Of a stretch of DNA of 64,000 nt, positions 63,084 to 64,000 are shown piece after piece. This DNA comes from an uncultured Clostridia bacterium. Its GTDB lineage: Bacteria; Bacillota; Clostridia; Lachnospirales; Lachnospiraceae. The DNA is taken from the NCBI GenBank assembly GCA_947643415.1, contig CANRWA010000013.1:16481-80480 (forward strand). Reading direction: 5' to 3'. The first letter of the stretch is position 1, and each line of letters starts with the position of its first letter. Under the pieces are notes generated by a model, which was not told the origin of the DNA, did not search any database, and saw nothing but the letters and a program-made list of their open reading frames with translations. A program made the translations under genes and the position numbers.

Positions 63084-63878
63084 TCATGACCCCTGTTCAC
63101 AATTCCATTTTTCCCTGTAGTAGCTGTCGAATTCTGTGTACACAATGTCATTGAGGATCTCAATATGTGTACCTTTCATGCCAGACGACTTTGTCTTGAT
63201 CAACCCGGCACTCTCCAGTTTCCTGAGTGCATTGACGATCACCGTCCTTGTGATGCCAATCTCAGCAGCCAGTTTACTTGTAACAAGCGTTCCCGTCTCT
63301 CCTCCAAGTTCATGTATCACATATGTCACTGCCTTCTGCTCCAATGGAGTAAGCGTTGTCAAAGCAGAGGAAAAATTCTTCTTCTTGTTCTTTTCCAATT
63401 CCGATTCTTCCTGAACTGCCCTCATCATCTCCAAACCTACCACAGTTGTACTGTATTCAATTAAAATAATATCCTCTATGTCAAAGGAATCCTGGCTTCG
63501 ATACAAAAAAAGTGTACCCAGACGCTCACCGCCAATGCTGATCGGTGTGATCAAAGCTTCATATTCTGTAATCTCCCTGCCGGAAAATCCAAGCGTCTCC
63601 AGATTTACATTTTCTTTTGTAGACAAGACATTCAGGAAACGTTCATTCAGCTTAGCTTCAATATAGCTGCCCCGCTTACTCTGGAACCCTTTGATCATCT
63701 CTGCCGAATCCGCGATATATGTCCCCAGCATCTTTCCCTTGCTGCTGATGACATAAGCATTCGAATCCATCAATTGCCCAAGAACCTGGCATATGTCCGC
63801 AAAAGCAACCTTCGATGACCGCTTATCATTCAAAAGCCGGTTAATCTTACGGGTTTTGTCCAAAAGTTCTATACTCAT
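63084..63878 (-). CDS. codY: GTP/branched-chain-amino-acid-sensing pleiotropic repressor CodY
   Basis: 264 aa. N-terminal GAF domain (about 1-155) for isoleucine-type effectors and a C-terminal winged helix (ALTTLTPLEQKAVTYVIHEL, LVTSKLAAEIGITRTVIVNA, LRKLESAGLIKTKSSGMKG) that binds DNA. Represses nutrient genes and often motility when nutrients are plentiful. GAGGAAG lies before ATG 63878. codY directly upstream of flgB is conserved in Bacillus. Confidence 0.98.
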   Translation of the reverse strand: MSIELLDKTRKINRLLNDKRSSKVAFADICQVLGQLMDSNAYVISSKGKMLGTYIADSAEMIKGFQSKRGSYIEAKLNERFLNVLSTKENVNLETLGFSGREITEYEALITPISIGGERLGTLFLYRSQDSFDIEDIILIEYSTTVVGLEMMRAVQEESELEKNKKKNFSSALTTLTPLEQKAVTYVIHELGGETGTLVTSKLAAEIGITRTVIVNALRKLESAGLIKTKSSGMKGTHIEILNDIVYTEFDSYYREKWNCEQGS

Positions 63879-63906
63879 CGCTTCCTCCTAGCAGTTTCAT
63901 GAAGTA

Positions 63907-63935
63907 ATTCTATCACAGATAAACGGATTTTACAA
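63907..63935 (-). promoter_or_regulatory. Promoter of codY and probably the fla/che operon
   Basis: Minus-strand TTGTAA (63930-63935), 17-nt spacer, TAGAAT (63907-63912), 29 nt before the codY ATG. Genes down to position 29077 follow without a clear strong terminator. Confidence 0.7.
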
Positions 63936-64000
63936 GTATTAACTATTTTTGAGTTTCCCCATTTTTTCAGACAGATGATATGATCCCAAAATAAAAAATG

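Noticed and set aside
1..64000. tRNA, rRNA, transposase or integrase genes
   Set aside because: None seen on reading; integrase and relaxase of the ICE must lie left of the window.

Overview
The window is a piece of a Firmicutes chromosome, most likely a motile gut Lachnospiraceae (Roseburia/Agathobacter-like). The evidence is a codY-headed clostridial fla/che operon, a FliY with CheC-type motifs, a FapA/DUF342 protein in the flagellar operon, and DUF5348, PrgI-type and Maff2-like proteins in the accessory part. Every supported gene lies on the minus strand, so transcription runs from high to low coordinates. No tRNA, rRNA or CRISPR array was seen.

Region A (about 64000 to 29080) is the chromosomal motility supercluster: codY, flgB-flgC-fliE-fliF-fliG-fliH-fliI-fliJ, an MgtE-N-like ylxF-type gene, fliK-flgD-(TIGR02530 type)-flgE-flbD, motA-motB-fliL-fliM-fliY-cheY-fliO-fliP-fliQ-fliR-flhB-flhA-flhF-flhG, a PilZ gene, cheB-cheA-cheW-cheD, a small membrane protein, fliA, fapA, a 101-aa protein, a SwrB-like DUF6115 protein and a short MltG-N-like protein. 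Many genes overlap by 1 to 4 nt. Together they encode the basal body, rod, hook, export gate, stator, switch, chemotaxis core, polar-number regulators and sigma-28. Filament, cap, cheR and cheC genes are not here.

Region B (29076 to 27058) holds rpsB and tsf with their own promoter and a strong terminator. The order fliA, swrB-like gene, rpsB, tsf matches Bacillus subtilis, where pyrH and frr follow. Here they do not follow.

Region C (27050 to 1) is an integrative and conjugative element (ICE) that runs off the left edge. From its right end it has a phased TGATAA repeat array, a DUF5348 gene, a winged-helix-like replication or regulatory protein, a regulator split by an apparent +1 frameshift, and a conjugation operon (pilin-like protein, VirB6/TrbL, NlpC/P60-3D hydrolase, PrgI, VirB4, several accessory proteins). 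A relB/relE-type toxin-antitoxin pair, the VirD4 coupling protein, a beta-class DNA methyltransferase, an S1-domain protein and a membrane-anchored protein follow. Integrase and relaxase are not in view.

The left-most module (8663 to 1) is the most interesting. A near-consensus promoter and a 340-nt structured leader with an attenuator-like nested hairpin precede a zinc-ribbon protein, a small sigma factor, a dedicated signal peptidase I, a secreted transglutaminase-like protein, a 1.5-kb-residue thioester/Cna-B surface adhesin and a class B sortase. It reads as a self-contained, self-regulated surface-display system carried by the ICE.
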